Shown here: in pieces, positions 23,834-30,803 of the stretch
How the letters are laid out: each line of letters begins with the position of its first letter
Numbering within the stretch: position 1 is the stretch's first letter
Source: Actinokineospora spheciospongiae
Lineage (GTDB): Bacteria > Actinomycetota > Actinomycetes > Mycobacteriales > Pseudonocardiaceae
Reading direction: 5' to 3'
Length of the DNA: 34,563 nt
Assembly (NCBI RefSeq): GCF_000564855.1
Contig: NZ_AYXG01000159.1
Location: 1 to 34,563, forward strand
Program-made: the position numbers and the translations under genes
Notes under the pieces: model-generated
The model's input: the letters and a program-made list of their open reading frames with translations, nothing else
What the model was told of the DNA's origin: nothing
The model's database searches: none

Positions 23834-25615
23834 GTGGCGCGTGAGTTCTCCACCGTCGGTGTTGTCGGACTCGGGACCATGGGCGCGGGCATCGCGGAGG
23901 TGCTCGCCCGCACCGGGGTGCGGGTCGTGGCGGTGGAGGTCGACGACGCGGGCGTCGAACGCGGCCGCGGCCACGTCGAGCACTCCACCGGCCGGGCCCT
24001 GGCCAAGGAGAAGCTCACCGAGGCCGAGCGCACCGAGCTGCTCGGGCGCATCACCTACACCACCGCCCTGGCCGACCTGGCCGAGGCCGACCTGGTGATC
24101 GAGGCCATCCCGGAGTCGCTGGAGCTCAAGGCCCGGGTCTTCGGCGAACTCGACCGCATCCTCAAGCCCGAGGCCGTGCTGGCCTCCAACACCTCGTCGC
24201 TGTCGATCACCGAGATCGGCGTCCACACCGGACGCCCGGGCAAGGTCGTCGGCCTGCACTTCTTCAACCCGGCCCCGGTGCTGAAGCTGACCGAGGTCGT
24301 GCGCACCGTGGTCACCGAGCCGGACGTGGTGGACGACGTGGTCGCCTTCGCCCAGAAGCTGGGCAAGGAGCCGGTCGTCATCGGCGACCGCGCGGGCTTC
24401 ATCGCCAACGCGCTGCTGTTCGGCTACCTCAACCACGCGGTCTCGATGTACGAGGCGCGCTACGCCACCCGCGAGGACCTCGACGCGGCCATGCGCTACG
24501 GCTGCGGCTACCCGATGGGCCCGCTGGCGCTGCTGGACCTGATCGGCCTGGACACCGCGTACGAGATCCTGGAGACGATGTACGCGCAGTCGCGCAACCG
24601 GCTGCACGCCCCGGCCCCGATCCTCAAGCAGATGATCACCGCGGGCCTGCTCGGCCGCAAGACCGGCCGCGGCTTCTACACCTACGACGCCCCCGAGTCG
24701 CCCACCGTGGTGCCCGACGCGCTCACCCCGGCCGCCGCGGGCGAGTCCGACGTGGCGCTGCGCGAGGTGCAGCGGGTCGGCGTGGTCGGCACCGGCACCA
24801 TGGCCACCGGCATCGTCGAGGTCTTCGCCCGCAAGGGCCACGACGTGGTCCTGCGCGCCCGCAGCGCCGACAAGGCCGAGGCGGCGGTGGGCAAGGTCCG
24901 CAAGTCCCTCGACCGCCAGGTCGCCAAGGGCCGCCTGTCCGAATCCGACCGCGACGCCGTCCTGGCCCGCATCTCCCCGGCGGTGGAGTTCGAGGAGCTG
25001 GCCGACTGCGACCTGGTCGTCGAGGCCGTCGCCGAGGAGCTGGCGATCAAGCAGGCCGTGTTCGGCGCGCTGGACGAGGTGGTGAAGCCGGGCGCGATCC
25101 TGGCCACCACGACCTCCTCGCTGCCGGTCATCGAGTGCGCCGCGGCGACCTCCCGCCCGGCCGACGTGGTGGGCCTGCACTTCTTCAACCCGGCGCCGGT
25201 CATGAAGCTGGTGGAGATCGTCGAGACCATCTCCACCGGTGCCGACGTGGTGGCCACCGCGCGGGCGCTGTGCCTCAAGGTCGGCAAGCAGCCGGTGCAC
25301 TGCGGCGACCGCGCGGGCTTCATCGTCAACGCCCTGCTGTTCCCGTACCTCAACGACGCGATCAAGATGCTCGAGGCGCACTACGCGGAGTCCGAGGACA
25401 TCGACACCGCCATGAAGGTCGGCTGCGGCCTGCCGATGGGCCCGTTCGAGCTGCTGGACGTGGTCGGCCTGGACGTGTCGCTGGCCATCGAGCGCACCCT
25501 CTACAACGAGTTCCGCGAGGCCGGTTACGCCCCGGCCCCGCTGCTGGAGCACCTGGTCACCGCGGGCCGCCTGGGCCGCAAGACCGGCAAGGGCTTCCGC
25601 GACTACAGCAAGTAG
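23834..25615 (+). CDS. Tandem-fused 3-hydroxyacyl-CoA (3-hydroxybutyryl-CoA) dehydrogenase
   Basis: 593 residues from GTG 23834, with GGAGGT five bases upstream. Two complete 3-hydroxyacyl-CoA dehydrogenase units lie in one chain, equivalent motifs being exactly 307 residues apart: NAD loop GLGTMGAG (12-19) and GTGTMATG (319-326); catalytic H142-E154 and H449-E461 (GLHFFNPAP...E); DRAGFIANALLF and DRAGFIVNALLF; GCG-PMGP; RKTGRGF and RKTGKGF. The second unit has A for G in its NAD loop and T for N in the NTSSL motif, but keeps the catalytic pair. It oxidises 3-hydroxyacyl-CoA, or reduces acetoacetyl-CoA, with NAD(P). Such fused forms occur in actinomycetes, where they can feed the ethylmalonyl-CoA pathway. 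Confidence 0.92.
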   Translation: MAREFSTVGVVGLGTMGAGIAEVLARTGVRVVAVEVDDAGVERGRGHVEHSTGRALAKEKLTEAERTELLGRITYTTALADLAEADLVIEAIPESLELKARVFGELDRILKPEAVLASNTSSLSITEIGVHTGRPGKVVGLHFFNPAPVLKLTEVVRTVVTEPDVVDDVVAFAQKLGKEPVVIGDRAGFIANALLFGYLNHAVSMYEARYATREDLDAAMRYGCGYPMGPLALLDLIGLDTAYEILETMYAQSRNRLHAPAPILKQMITAGLLGRKTGRGFYTYDAPESPTVVPDALTPAAAGESDVALREVQRVGVVGTGTMATGIVEVFARKGHDVVLRARSADKAEAAVGKVRKSLDRQVAKGRLSESDRDAVLARISPAVEFEELADCDLVVEAVAEELAIKQAVFGALDEVVKPGAILATTTSSLPVIECAAATSRPADVVGLHFFNPAPVMKLVEIVETISTGADVVATARALCLKVGKQPVHCGDRAGFIVNALLFPYLNDAIKMLEAHYAESEDIDTAMKVGCGLPMGPFELLDVVGLDVSLAIERTLYNEFREAGYAPAPLLEHLVTAGRLGRKTGKGFRDYSK

Positions 25616-25631
25616 CACCCGGTTCGGTGCT

Positions 25632-25667
25632 CGAACGCCCCCCGGTCAGGTGACCGGGGGGCGTTCG
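25632..25667 (+). terminator. Very strong hairpin terminator
   Basis: A perfect 17-bp stem (25632-25648 with 25651-25667) with nominally only 2 nt between the arms, starting 17 bp after the dehydrogenase stop. It is the longest perfect stem I found in the window. Confidence 0.85.
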
Positions 25668-25716
25668 GCTGTTCAAGTGGCCGGGACGCCAGGGCGTCGG
25701 GGCACTGGGGCGCCGC

Positions 25717-25923
25717 TCAGCCGCAGCAGCCGCCGCCGCAGCACCCGCCGCCGCCGGACGGCGCGGGGGCGGCGGAACCGCCGCCCAGCCCGGCCATCGT
25801 GAGCAGCTTGACCGTGTCCTCGTGGCCGCCGGGGCAGGGGGCGGGGTCGGACGACGCGCTCATCGGCCGCCGGACCTCGAAGGTCGACCCGCAGGACCGG
25901 CAGCGGAACTCGTAGGTGGGCAT
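25717..25923 (-). CDS. FmdB-family zinc-ribbon protein
   Basis: 68 residues from ATG 25923. It opens with the family signature MPTYEFRCRSCGSTFEV, whose C-x2-C is the first zinc knuckle; the second is reduced to PAPCPGGHEDTVKLL, with one cysteine and a histidine. The C-terminus is Gly-rich and ends with two cysteine pairs (GGGGCCGGGCCG), which may bind metal. FmdB was named for a regulatory link to formamidase/amidase genes, but most members are uncharacterised. A CAGAAT hexamer 6 nt before the ATG allows a leaderless mRNA. It is divergent from the small zinc-binding protein gene. Confidence 0.9.
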   Translation of the reverse strand: MPTYEFRCRSCGSTFEVRRPMSASSDPAPCPGGHEDTVKLLTMAGLGGGSAAPAPSGGGGCCGGGCCG

Positions 25924-25966
25924 GGCCCCATTCTGCCCGTCCCGGTCAACCCGGATAATCGGTTGC

Positions 25967-26263
25967 GTGCCACGCCGGAACAACACCAGGCGCTCCGAGG
26001 AGCCGCGCCCGCTCAGCGGGGCGCTGGCCGCGCAGCGCGTGGAGTCGGCCTCCGACGGGGACTGGTACGTGCGCAACGTGACCGGGTCGCAGGCGGGCAA
26101 GGTCTACCGCTGCCCCGGGTGCGACCACGAGATCCGGCCGGGGGTGGCGCACGTCGTCGCGTGGTCGGCGGACGACCGGACCGGGGTGGAGGACCGCAGG
26201 CACTGGCACCGCGCATGCTGGGACGCGCGGGGGCGACGGGGGCCGACGGCGCGTCGGTGGTGA
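25967..26263 (+). CDS. Small actinobacterial zinc-binding protein, function unknown
   Basis: 98 residues from GTG 25967. The N-terminal 40 residues are polar and basic. The C-terminal part has WYVRNVTGSQAGKVYRCPGCDHEI, a C-x2-C knuckle, then GVAHVVAW and a closing RRHWHRACWDAR with H and C that can complete a zinc site. Streptomycetes have close relatives, often beside fmdB, that are labelled ATP/GTP-binding without a visible nucleotide motif (recalled). A GATAAT hexamer (25954-25959) ends 7 nt before the GTG and there is no ribosome site, suggesting a leaderless mRNA. An HNH-like fold has been considered for similar patterns; I cannot confirm it. Confidence 0.8.
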   Translation: MPRRNNTRRSEEPRPLSGALAAQRVESASDGDWYVRNVTGSQAGKVYRCPGCDHEIRPGVAHVVAWSADDRTGVEDRRHWHRACWDARGRRGPTARRW

Positions 26264-26297
26264 GGGCGCGCCCCGACGTCCCGCTTGCCCACCCCGA

Positions 26298-26891
26298 TCA
26301 GGCAGGTCCCTCCCTGGTTTGCGCAGGAAGCGCCCGTGGCAAGCGCTTGCCCTCGGTCATCCCCGGGCTGGCGGTCCGTTCCGCCGGGGTGCTGTGCCAC
26401 CGGTAGAAGCGGCACGGGGCGCCCGTGTACTCGGCCTGGCGGAATTCGGTGAAGCCGAGCTTGTCGGCGACCCGCCGGGCCGGTTCGTTGTCCAGGGTGG
26501 TGATGATCCACACCGGGAGGTCCGGCCGTTCGGCGGCGGCCCAGTCCAGGGCGGCCCCGGCCATCTCCGGGGCGTAGCCGTGCCCCCAGGCGCGGGGGCG
26601 CAGGCGGTAGTAGAGGTTCAGGTAGCGGTGGCCGTCGAACTCGCCGAGTTGCAGACCGCCGAAGCCCAGGACGGCGGCGTCGTCGGGGAGGGTGATGGAC
26701 CAGTAGCCGAAGCCGTGGGTCCGCCAGTGCTCCAACCAGAAGTCCAGTTGGGCGCTGGTCTCGGCCGGGGAGCTGGGGCCGCCGGGGCGGTGGCGGCAGG
26801 TGCGCGGATCACCCTGGATGGCGACGGCGGCGGCGATGTCGGCCCGGTCGACCGGGCGCAGGACCAGCCGCTCGGTGCGGATGCCGGTCAT
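26298..26891 (-). CDS. GNAT-family N-acetyltransferase
   Basis: 197 residues from ATG 26891. It begins TERLVLRPVDRADI, typical of RimJ/RimL-like acetyltransferases. The acetyl-CoA motif is LRPRAWGHGYAPEMAGAALDWA (about 102-123), followed by VWIITTLDNEPARRVADKLGF with the conserved N and the closing GF. The substrate (an amine or a protein N-terminus) cannot be read. The last 30 residues are a basic, proline-containing extension beyond the fold. The mRNA is probably leaderless. It is divergent from the membrane protein gene, 47 bp between the starts. Confidence 0.9.
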   Translation of the reverse strand: MTGIRTERLVLRPVDRADIAAAVAIQGDPRTCRHRPGGPSSPAETSAQLDFWLEHWRTHGFGYWSITLPDDAAVLGFGGLQLGEFDGHRYLNLYYRLRPRAWGHGYAPEMAGAALDWAAAERPDLPVWIITTLDNEPARRVADKLGFTEFRQAEYTGAPCRFYRWHSTPAERTASPGMTEGKRLPRALPAQTREGPA

Positions 26892-26898
26892 GGCGCCG

Positions 26899-26904
26899 AA
26901 CCTA
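26899..26904 (-). promoter_or_regulatory. -10 box for a probably leaderless acetyltransferase mRNA
   Basis: Minus-strand TAGGTT fits TANNNT and ends 7 nt before the ATG at 26891; no ribosome site is present. Confidence 0.5.
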
Positions 26905-26938
26905 CCCCCACTGGCAGGCGGGGCGCCGGTGCGCTTCC

Positions 26939-27631
26939 ATGATCGATGTGGACAACACCGATGACGCGATGGACCGGGTGCCCTGCCCGCAGCCCTGGCG
27001 CAAGGCCGACGGGTCGGTCAACCCGGCGGGCGACCCGGCGGGGCGGGCGCTGACCGCCGAGGTCGACGGCACCCGCGGTCTGCTGCTGCCGGTCCGCCAG
27101 TCGACCACCGCCGCCGTCGCCGTGCTGGCCGTCCTCGGGGTGGCGCTGCTGGTGCTGGCCGCCTTCCTGTTCGCCGCCGGGGGTGTCGTGGCGGTCATCG
27201 GCGGGGTCCTCGCGGTGCTGTTCGGGCTGCTGGTGGTCGTCTCCTGCGTCACCGCGCTGCGCAAGCCGCGGGCGGGTGCCGGGCTGCTGCTGACCCCCGA
27301 CGGGTTGCTGCTCAACTGGACGACGCCGCTGACCAGGTTGCCCTGGTCGCAGGTGCGGGAGGTGCGCCCGGTGGCGGTCCGGCTGGGGCGCGCCAACACC
27401 GCCGCGAGCGTGAACTACCTCGGCGTGGTCACGGCCGACCCCGGCGCGGCGGGCGAGCGGCACCGCGGGCAGGCCGAGCGGTTCGGCAAGGACCTGGCGT
27501 TCGCGCTGTCCACGCGCACCCTGCTCGTGGACCAACTGGTGGCGCTGCGCGCGCTCACCCACTACCTCGACCACCCCGAGCACCGCGCCGAACTCGGCAC
27601 CGGGGCGGCGGTCACCCGGCTGCACGGCTGA
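26939..27631 (+). CDS. Two-helix membrane protein with a PH-like cytoplasmic domain
   Basis: 230 residues from ATG 26939. Two adjacent hydrophobic helices (about 57-80 and 82-106) form a hairpin, followed by LLLTPDGLLLNWTTPLTRLPWSQVREVRPV. That strand pattern resembles bacterial PH-like (YdbT/DUF304-type) domains, where an L-x-W-x-V-x-x-V motif follows a hydrophobic hairpin; this is inference. No signal peptide, so both ends are probably cytoplasmic. The alpha/beta hydrolase gene starts 10 bp after its stop, so the two are likely cotranscribed. No specific function recognised. Confidence 0.8.
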   Translation: MIDVDNTDDAMDRVPCPQPWRKADGSVNPAGDPAGRALTAEVDGTRGLLLPVRQSTTAAVAVLAVLGVALLVLAAFLFAAGGVVAVIGGVLAVLFGLLVVVSCVTALRKPRAGAGLLLTPDGLLLNWTTPLTRLPWSQVREVRPVAVRLGRANTAASVNYLGVVTADPGAAGERHRGQAERFGKDLAFALSTRTLLVDQLVALRALTHYLDHPEHRAELGTGAAVTRLHG

Positions 27632-27641
27632 GGGTGGTCCA

Positions 27642-28391
27642 ATGGGCGGTGTGCACCACACCGACACCGGCTCCGGCACCCCCTTCCTGCTGCTGCACGC
27701 CTTCCCGCTGGACTCCCGGATGTGGGACCCGGTGCGCGCCGAGCTGTCCGAGCACGTCCGCCTGATCACCCCCGACCTGCCCGGCCTCGGCCGCTCGCCG
27801 GTCCCGCAGGCACCGCCGTCCCTGGAGACCACCGCCGCCGACCTGGTGCGGCTGCTGGACGACCTCGGCGTGGAGCGGGCCGTCGTCGGCGGTTCCTCGC
27901 TCGGCGGCTACGTGCTCATGGCGATGCTCCGCGCCGCCCCGGAACGGATCTCCGGCGCGGTGTTCATCGGCACCAAGGCCACCGCCGACACCCCGGGGGC
28001 GGCGGCGGGCCGCGAAACCCTGGCGCGGCGGGCGGAGGCGGAAGGCGTGGTGCCGTGGTTGGCCGAATCCACGCTGCCCAACCTGCTGCACGACCAGACC
28101 GCCGCGGCGGCGCTGCGCCCCACCATCGACAGCCAGCCGCCCGCCGGGGTGGCGTGGACCGCCCGCGCCATGGCCGCCCGCCCGGACTCCCGGGAAACGC
28201 TCCGCGCCCTCGACCTCGACGCCCTCGTCGTCCACGGCGCCCACGACGCGCTGATGCCCCCCGAGGCGGGGCGGGACATCGCCGACCTCACCGGCGCCCG
28301 CCTCCACGTCGTGCCCACCGCGGGCCACCTCCCCGGCCACGAGACACCCCGCGACTTCCTCGACGCCGTGGTCCCCTGGCTGGCCCGGTAG
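27642..28391 (+). CDS. Alpha/beta-fold hydrolase
   Basis: 249 residues from ATG 27642 with a GAGGGTGG ribosome site. Typical features: the oxyanion segment LLLHAFPLDSRMWDP, the nucleophile elbow G84-S-S86-L-G88 (VVGGSSLGGY), the acid in LVVHGAHDALMP and the base in TAGHLPGHE. It resembles the MhpC/BioH-type esterase and hydrolase group; the substrate is not evident. No signal peptide, so cytoplasmic. Probably in an operon with the preceding membrane protein. GTG 27651 is a possible alternative start three codons in. Confidence 0.92.
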   Translation: MGGVHHTDTGSGTPFLLLHAFPLDSRMWDPVRAELSEHVRLITPDLPGLGRSPVPQAPPSLETTAADLVRLLDDLGVERAVVGGSSLGGYVLMAMLRAAPERISGAVFIGTKATADTPGAAAGRETLARRAEAEGVVPWLAESTLPNLLHDQTAAAALRPTIDSQPPAGVAWTARAMAARPDSRETLRALDLDALVVHGAHDALMPPEAGRDIADLTGARLHVVPTAGHLPGHETPRDFLDAVVPWLAR

Positions 28392-28453
28392 CGGAAGCCG
28401 CGGGCGCGGTGGAACCCCGTCCGCACAGCCGCAACGATCCCCGTGGGCAGGTC

Positions 28454-29227
28454 CTAGTCGGGCCAGACCGGGGAGCGCTTCTCCAGGAACGCGGCCATGC
28501 CCTCCTTCGCGCCCGGGAGCTGCGAGGCCGCCGCCATGACCTCGACCGCCAGCGCGTAGGCGTCCTGCTCCGGCCGGTCGAGCTGGGCGTAGAGGGTCTG
28601 CTTGCCCAGGGCCCTGCTCGCCCGGCTGCCCCTGGTGGCGCGGGCGAGCAGGTCGTCCACGGTGGCGTCCAGGTCGGCGTCGGGCACCACGCGGTTGACC
28701 AGGCCCCAGTCCAGGGCGGTGCGGGCGTCGATGACGTCGCCGGTGAGGGCCAGTTCCACCAACCGCTTGCGGCCGACGGAGCGGGCGACGGGGACCGCCG
28801 GGGTGTGGCAGAACCAGCCGCCCTTGCCGCCGGGCAGGGCGAACCCGGCCGATTCGGCGGCCACCGCCAGGTCGCAGGTGGCGACGAGCTGGCAGCCCGC
28901 CGCGGTGGCCAGCCCGTGCACCCGGGCGATCACCACCTGCGGGATCGCGTGCACGGTGCGCATCAGGTCCGTGCACAGGAGCAGCAGGTCGCGGACACCG
29001 GTCAGGTCGCGGGCGGCCACGTCGCCGAAGTCGTGGCCCGCGGAGAAGACCGGGCCCGCGCCCGCCAGGACCACCCCGGTCGCGTCCGAGTCGCCCGCCG
29101 CGCGGAAGGCGGTGAGGAGTTCGGTGAGGTGGTCGGCGGACAGCGAGTTGCGGCGCGCGGGCCGGTCCATGGTGATCCGCACCGCCTCGCCGGTCCGCTC
29201 CACCCGGATGTGCTGGTACTCGGTCAT
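28454..29227 (-). CDS. Enoyl-CoA hydratase/isomerase family protein lacking both catalytic glutamates
   Basis: 257 residues from ATG 29227. The crotonase fold is evident: ITMDRPARRNSLS, the oxyanion loop AGPVFSAGHDFGDV, VIARVHGLATAAGCQLVATCDLAVA and GLVNRVVPDADLD. The two glutamates that hydrate enoyl-CoA in the rat enzyme are replaced by Q113 and G133, so ordinary hydratase chemistry is unlikely. The GHDFGDV loop and these changes recall ECHDC3-like members. It may act on another acyl-CoA or only bind one. It is divergent from an XRE-cupin regulator, which could control it. Probably leaderless. Confidence 0.88.
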   Translation of the reverse strand: MTEYQHIRVERTGEAVRITMDRPARRNSLSADHLTELLTAFRAAGDSDATGVVLAGAGPVFSAGHDFGDVAARDLTGVRDLLLLCTDLMRTVHAIPQVVIARVHGLATAAGCQLVATCDLAVAAESAGFALPGGKGGWFCHTPAVPVARSVGRKRLVELALTGDVIDARTALDWGLVNRVVPDADLDATVDDLLARATRGSRASRALGKQTLYAQLDRPEQDAYALAVEVMAAASQLPGAKEGMAAFLEKRSPVWPD

Positions 29228-29234
29228 GCCCGCG

Positions 29235-29240
29235 ACGCTA
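29235..29240 (-). promoter_or_regulatory. -10 box for a probably leaderless hydratase-family mRNA
   Basis: Minus-strand TAGCGT fits TANNNT and ends 7 nt before the ATG at 29227, with no ribosome site. Confidence 0.5.
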
Positions 29241-29297
29241 GCCGTGGTCGCCGAGTCGAGGTCGCTCCCGCGCCCCGGCTGAACCTCGCGCACGCTC

Positions 29298-29332
29298 TGC
29301 CGTAATGCCAAATTCCGTGCCGGTATGGCAAA
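29298..29332 (+). repeat. Direct repeats before the XRE-cupin regulator gene
   Basis: TGCCGTAATGCCAAA (29298-29312) and TGCCGGTATGGCAAA (29318-29332) match at 12 of 15 positions and are offset by exactly 20 bp, about two helical turns. They end 10 bp before the regulator ATG and are slightly richer in A/T than their surroundings. A likely operator for autoregulation and perhaps for the divergent hydratase-family gene. Confidence 0.55.
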
Positions 29333-29341
29333 GTGGTCGCC

Positions 29342-29914
29342 ATGGACGTCGAACAGGTGCTGGCCGGGATCGGGAGCAGGCTCAAGGCCGTGCGGGTGGA
29401 GCGCGGGACCACCCTGACCACCCTCGCCGCCGAAACGGGCATCTCGGTCAGCACCCTGTCCCGCCTGGAGTCCGGCAAGCGCAAGGCGACCCTGGAGCTG
29501 CTGCTGCCGATCGCCCGTGCCCACGGCAGCGACCTCGACGAACTCGTCGGCCTCACCGGCACCCCGGACCCCCGCGTGCACGCCGAACCGCGCGAGATCG
29601 AGGGCCGGACCTTCTGGCCCCTCACCGCCGCCCCCGGCCAACCGCGCGCCTACAAGGCCCTGTTCCCCCCGAGCACCGACGAACCGGACCCGCGCACCCA
29701 CGAGGGCCACGAGTGGATGTACGTCCTCAGCGGCAGGCTGCGGCTGCTGCTCGGCCCGCACGACGTCATGCTGGCACCGGGGGAGGCCGTCGAGTTCGAC
29801 ACCAGGGTGCCGCACTGGATCGGCAACCCCGGCCCCCACCCGGCCGAGGCCCTGATCCTGTTCGGCCGCCAGGGGGAACGGGTCCACCTGCGCACCAAGT
29901 CCTCAGTGGACTAG
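29342..29914 (+). CDS. XRE-family regulator with C-terminal cupin domain
   Basis: 190 residues from ATG 29342; GTG 29333 is an alternative three codons earlier. Residues about 8-66 are a helix-turn-helix of the XRE type (RLKAVRVERGTTLTTLAAETGISVSTLSRLESGKRKATLELLLPIA). Residues about 105-185 are a cupin (HEGHEWMYVLSGRLRLLLG, LAPGEAVEFDTRVPHWIGN) with histidines and a glutamate able to bind metal. XRE-cupin regulators are known to sense small ligands through the cupin and to control nearby metabolic genes. Direct repeats in front of the gene are the likely binding site. Confidence 0.93.
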   Translation: MDVEQVLAGIGSRLKAVRVERGTTLTTLAAETGISVSTLSRLESGKRKATLELLLPIARAHGSDLDELVGLTGTPDPRVHAEPREIEGRTFWPLTAAPGQPRAYKALFPPSTDEPDPRTHEGHEWMYVLSGRLRLLLGPHDVMLAPGEAVEFDTRVPHWIGNPGPHPAEALILFGRQGERVHLRTKSSVD

Positions 29915-29969
29915 AGACCCCCGCGAAGCCCGGTCACCGCCGGGCGGGGCCCCGGACCGCGCAACCGCG

Positions 29970-30134
29970 TCACTTCCCGGCGCCCCCGGCCTCGGCGACC
30001 CGCCTGCGCAAGCGGTCGCGCACCTCGTCCGGCGTGTACGCCCGCCGCTGCCGCTCCGCCCGCGTCATCGCCACGCCGGTCGCCGCCACGCCCACGACAC
30101 CGGCCAGACCGAGGAACTTCCACACCCGCCGCAT
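29970..30134 (-). CDS. Conserved 54-residue membrane-anchored small protein
   Basis: 54 residues from ATG 30134: MRRVWKFLGLAGVVGVAATG, then an Arg-rich helix and YTPDEVRDRLRRRVAEAGG. One hydrophobic segment (about 6-23) is followed by a charged tail. The YTPDEVR-type ending is familiar from very short actinobacterial proteins without known function. Codon third positions are nearly all G/C, as in real genes here. A TAGCCT -10 box 6 nt upstream suggests a leaderless mRNA. It diverges from the YiiX-like gene with 24 bp between the starts. Confidence 0.75.
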   Translation of the reverse strand: MRRVWKFLGLAGVVGVAATGVAMTRAERQRRAYTPDEVRDRLRRRVAEAGGAGK

Positions 30135-30140
30135 CCGCGC

Positions 30141-30150
30141 AGGCTACCGT
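30141..30150. promoter_or_regulatory. Overlapping divergent -10 boxes
   Basis: Ten bases carry TACCGT (plus, 30145-30150, 8 nt before ATG 30159) and TAGCCT (minus, 30146-30141, 6 nt before ATG 30134). Both fit TANNNT and both spacings suit leaderless mRNAs. The two boxes share two base pairs, so the two promoters could not be occupied at once. Confidence 0.5.
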
Positions 30151-30158
30151 TCCGGGAC

Positions 30159-30803
30159 ATGATCGACCTCGACCAGGCAGTCTCGCTGACCCGCACCGGT
30201 GACCTCTGGCTGTTCCGCGGGCGCACCCCCGCCGACCGGGCCATCCAGACCCTCACCAACAGCCCGGTCAACCACATCGGCATGGCCGTGGTGCTGGAGG
30301 ACCTGCCGCCGCTGATGTGGCACGCGGAGCTGGGGCGCTCCCTGCCCGACCGCTGGTCGGGGGAGCGGCAGCGCGGGGTGCAGTTGCACGACCTGCGCGA
30401 CGCCGTGGTCGTGTGGGCCACCCGGTACGGACAGCGGGCCTGGCTGCGGCAGTTGGCACCGCTGGTCTCCGCCGCGCAGGAGGACGCGCTGCTGCGCACG
30501 ATCGCCCGGTTGGACGGGACGCCGTTCCCGTCGAGCGCGCGGCTGCTGGGGCGGTGGGCACGGGGGCAGGCACCCCGGTTGCGGTGGCAGAAAGCCCGGT
30601 CCCGCGACCTCGAATCGGCGTACTGCGCCGAGGTGGTGGGGGCGACCTACGAGGACCTGGGGTTGTTGCCCGCGGGGCGCCCGCACAGCTACGACCCGGG
30701 GCAGTTCTGGAGCGGGGACGACCTGCGGTTGCTGGGCGGGGCCCGACTGGGGGCGGAGATCGCGGTTTCGGTGCCCGAGGGGAGCGTTCCGGTGGGGGAG
30801 TGA
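30159..30803 (+). CDS. YiiX-like (permuted NlpC/P60) cysteine hydrolase homologue
   Basis: 214 residues from ATG 30159. The order of motifs suits the circularly permuted NlpC/P60 (YiiX/DUF830) group: GDLWLFRG, then NSPVNHIGMAVV with candidate base H39, PLMWHAELGR, and late AYCAEVVGATYEDLGLL with candidate nucleophile C156. No signal peptide or membrane segment, so likely cytoplasmic. Related proteins are widespread in actinomycetes but their substrates (amide or lipid-linked) are unknown. Catalytic assignment is inference from the family pattern. Confidence 0.8.
   Translation: MIDLDQAVSLTRTGDLWLFRGRTPADRAIQTLTNSPVNHIGMAVVLEDLPPLMWHAELGRSLPDRWSGERQRGVQLHDLRDAVVVWATRYGQRAWLRQLAPLVSAAQEDALLRTIARLDGTPFPSSARLLGRWARGQAPRLRWQKARSRDLESAYCAEVVGATYEDLGLLPAGRPHSYDPGQFWSGDDLRLLGGARLGAEIAVSVPEGSVPVGE

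Noticed and set aside
29905-29920. A third dre-like word, AGTGGACTAGAGACCC, at the end of the XRE-cupin gene
   Set aside because: Only 10 of 16 positions match, it overlaps a stop codon between convergent genes, and no start codon follows within regulatory distance.
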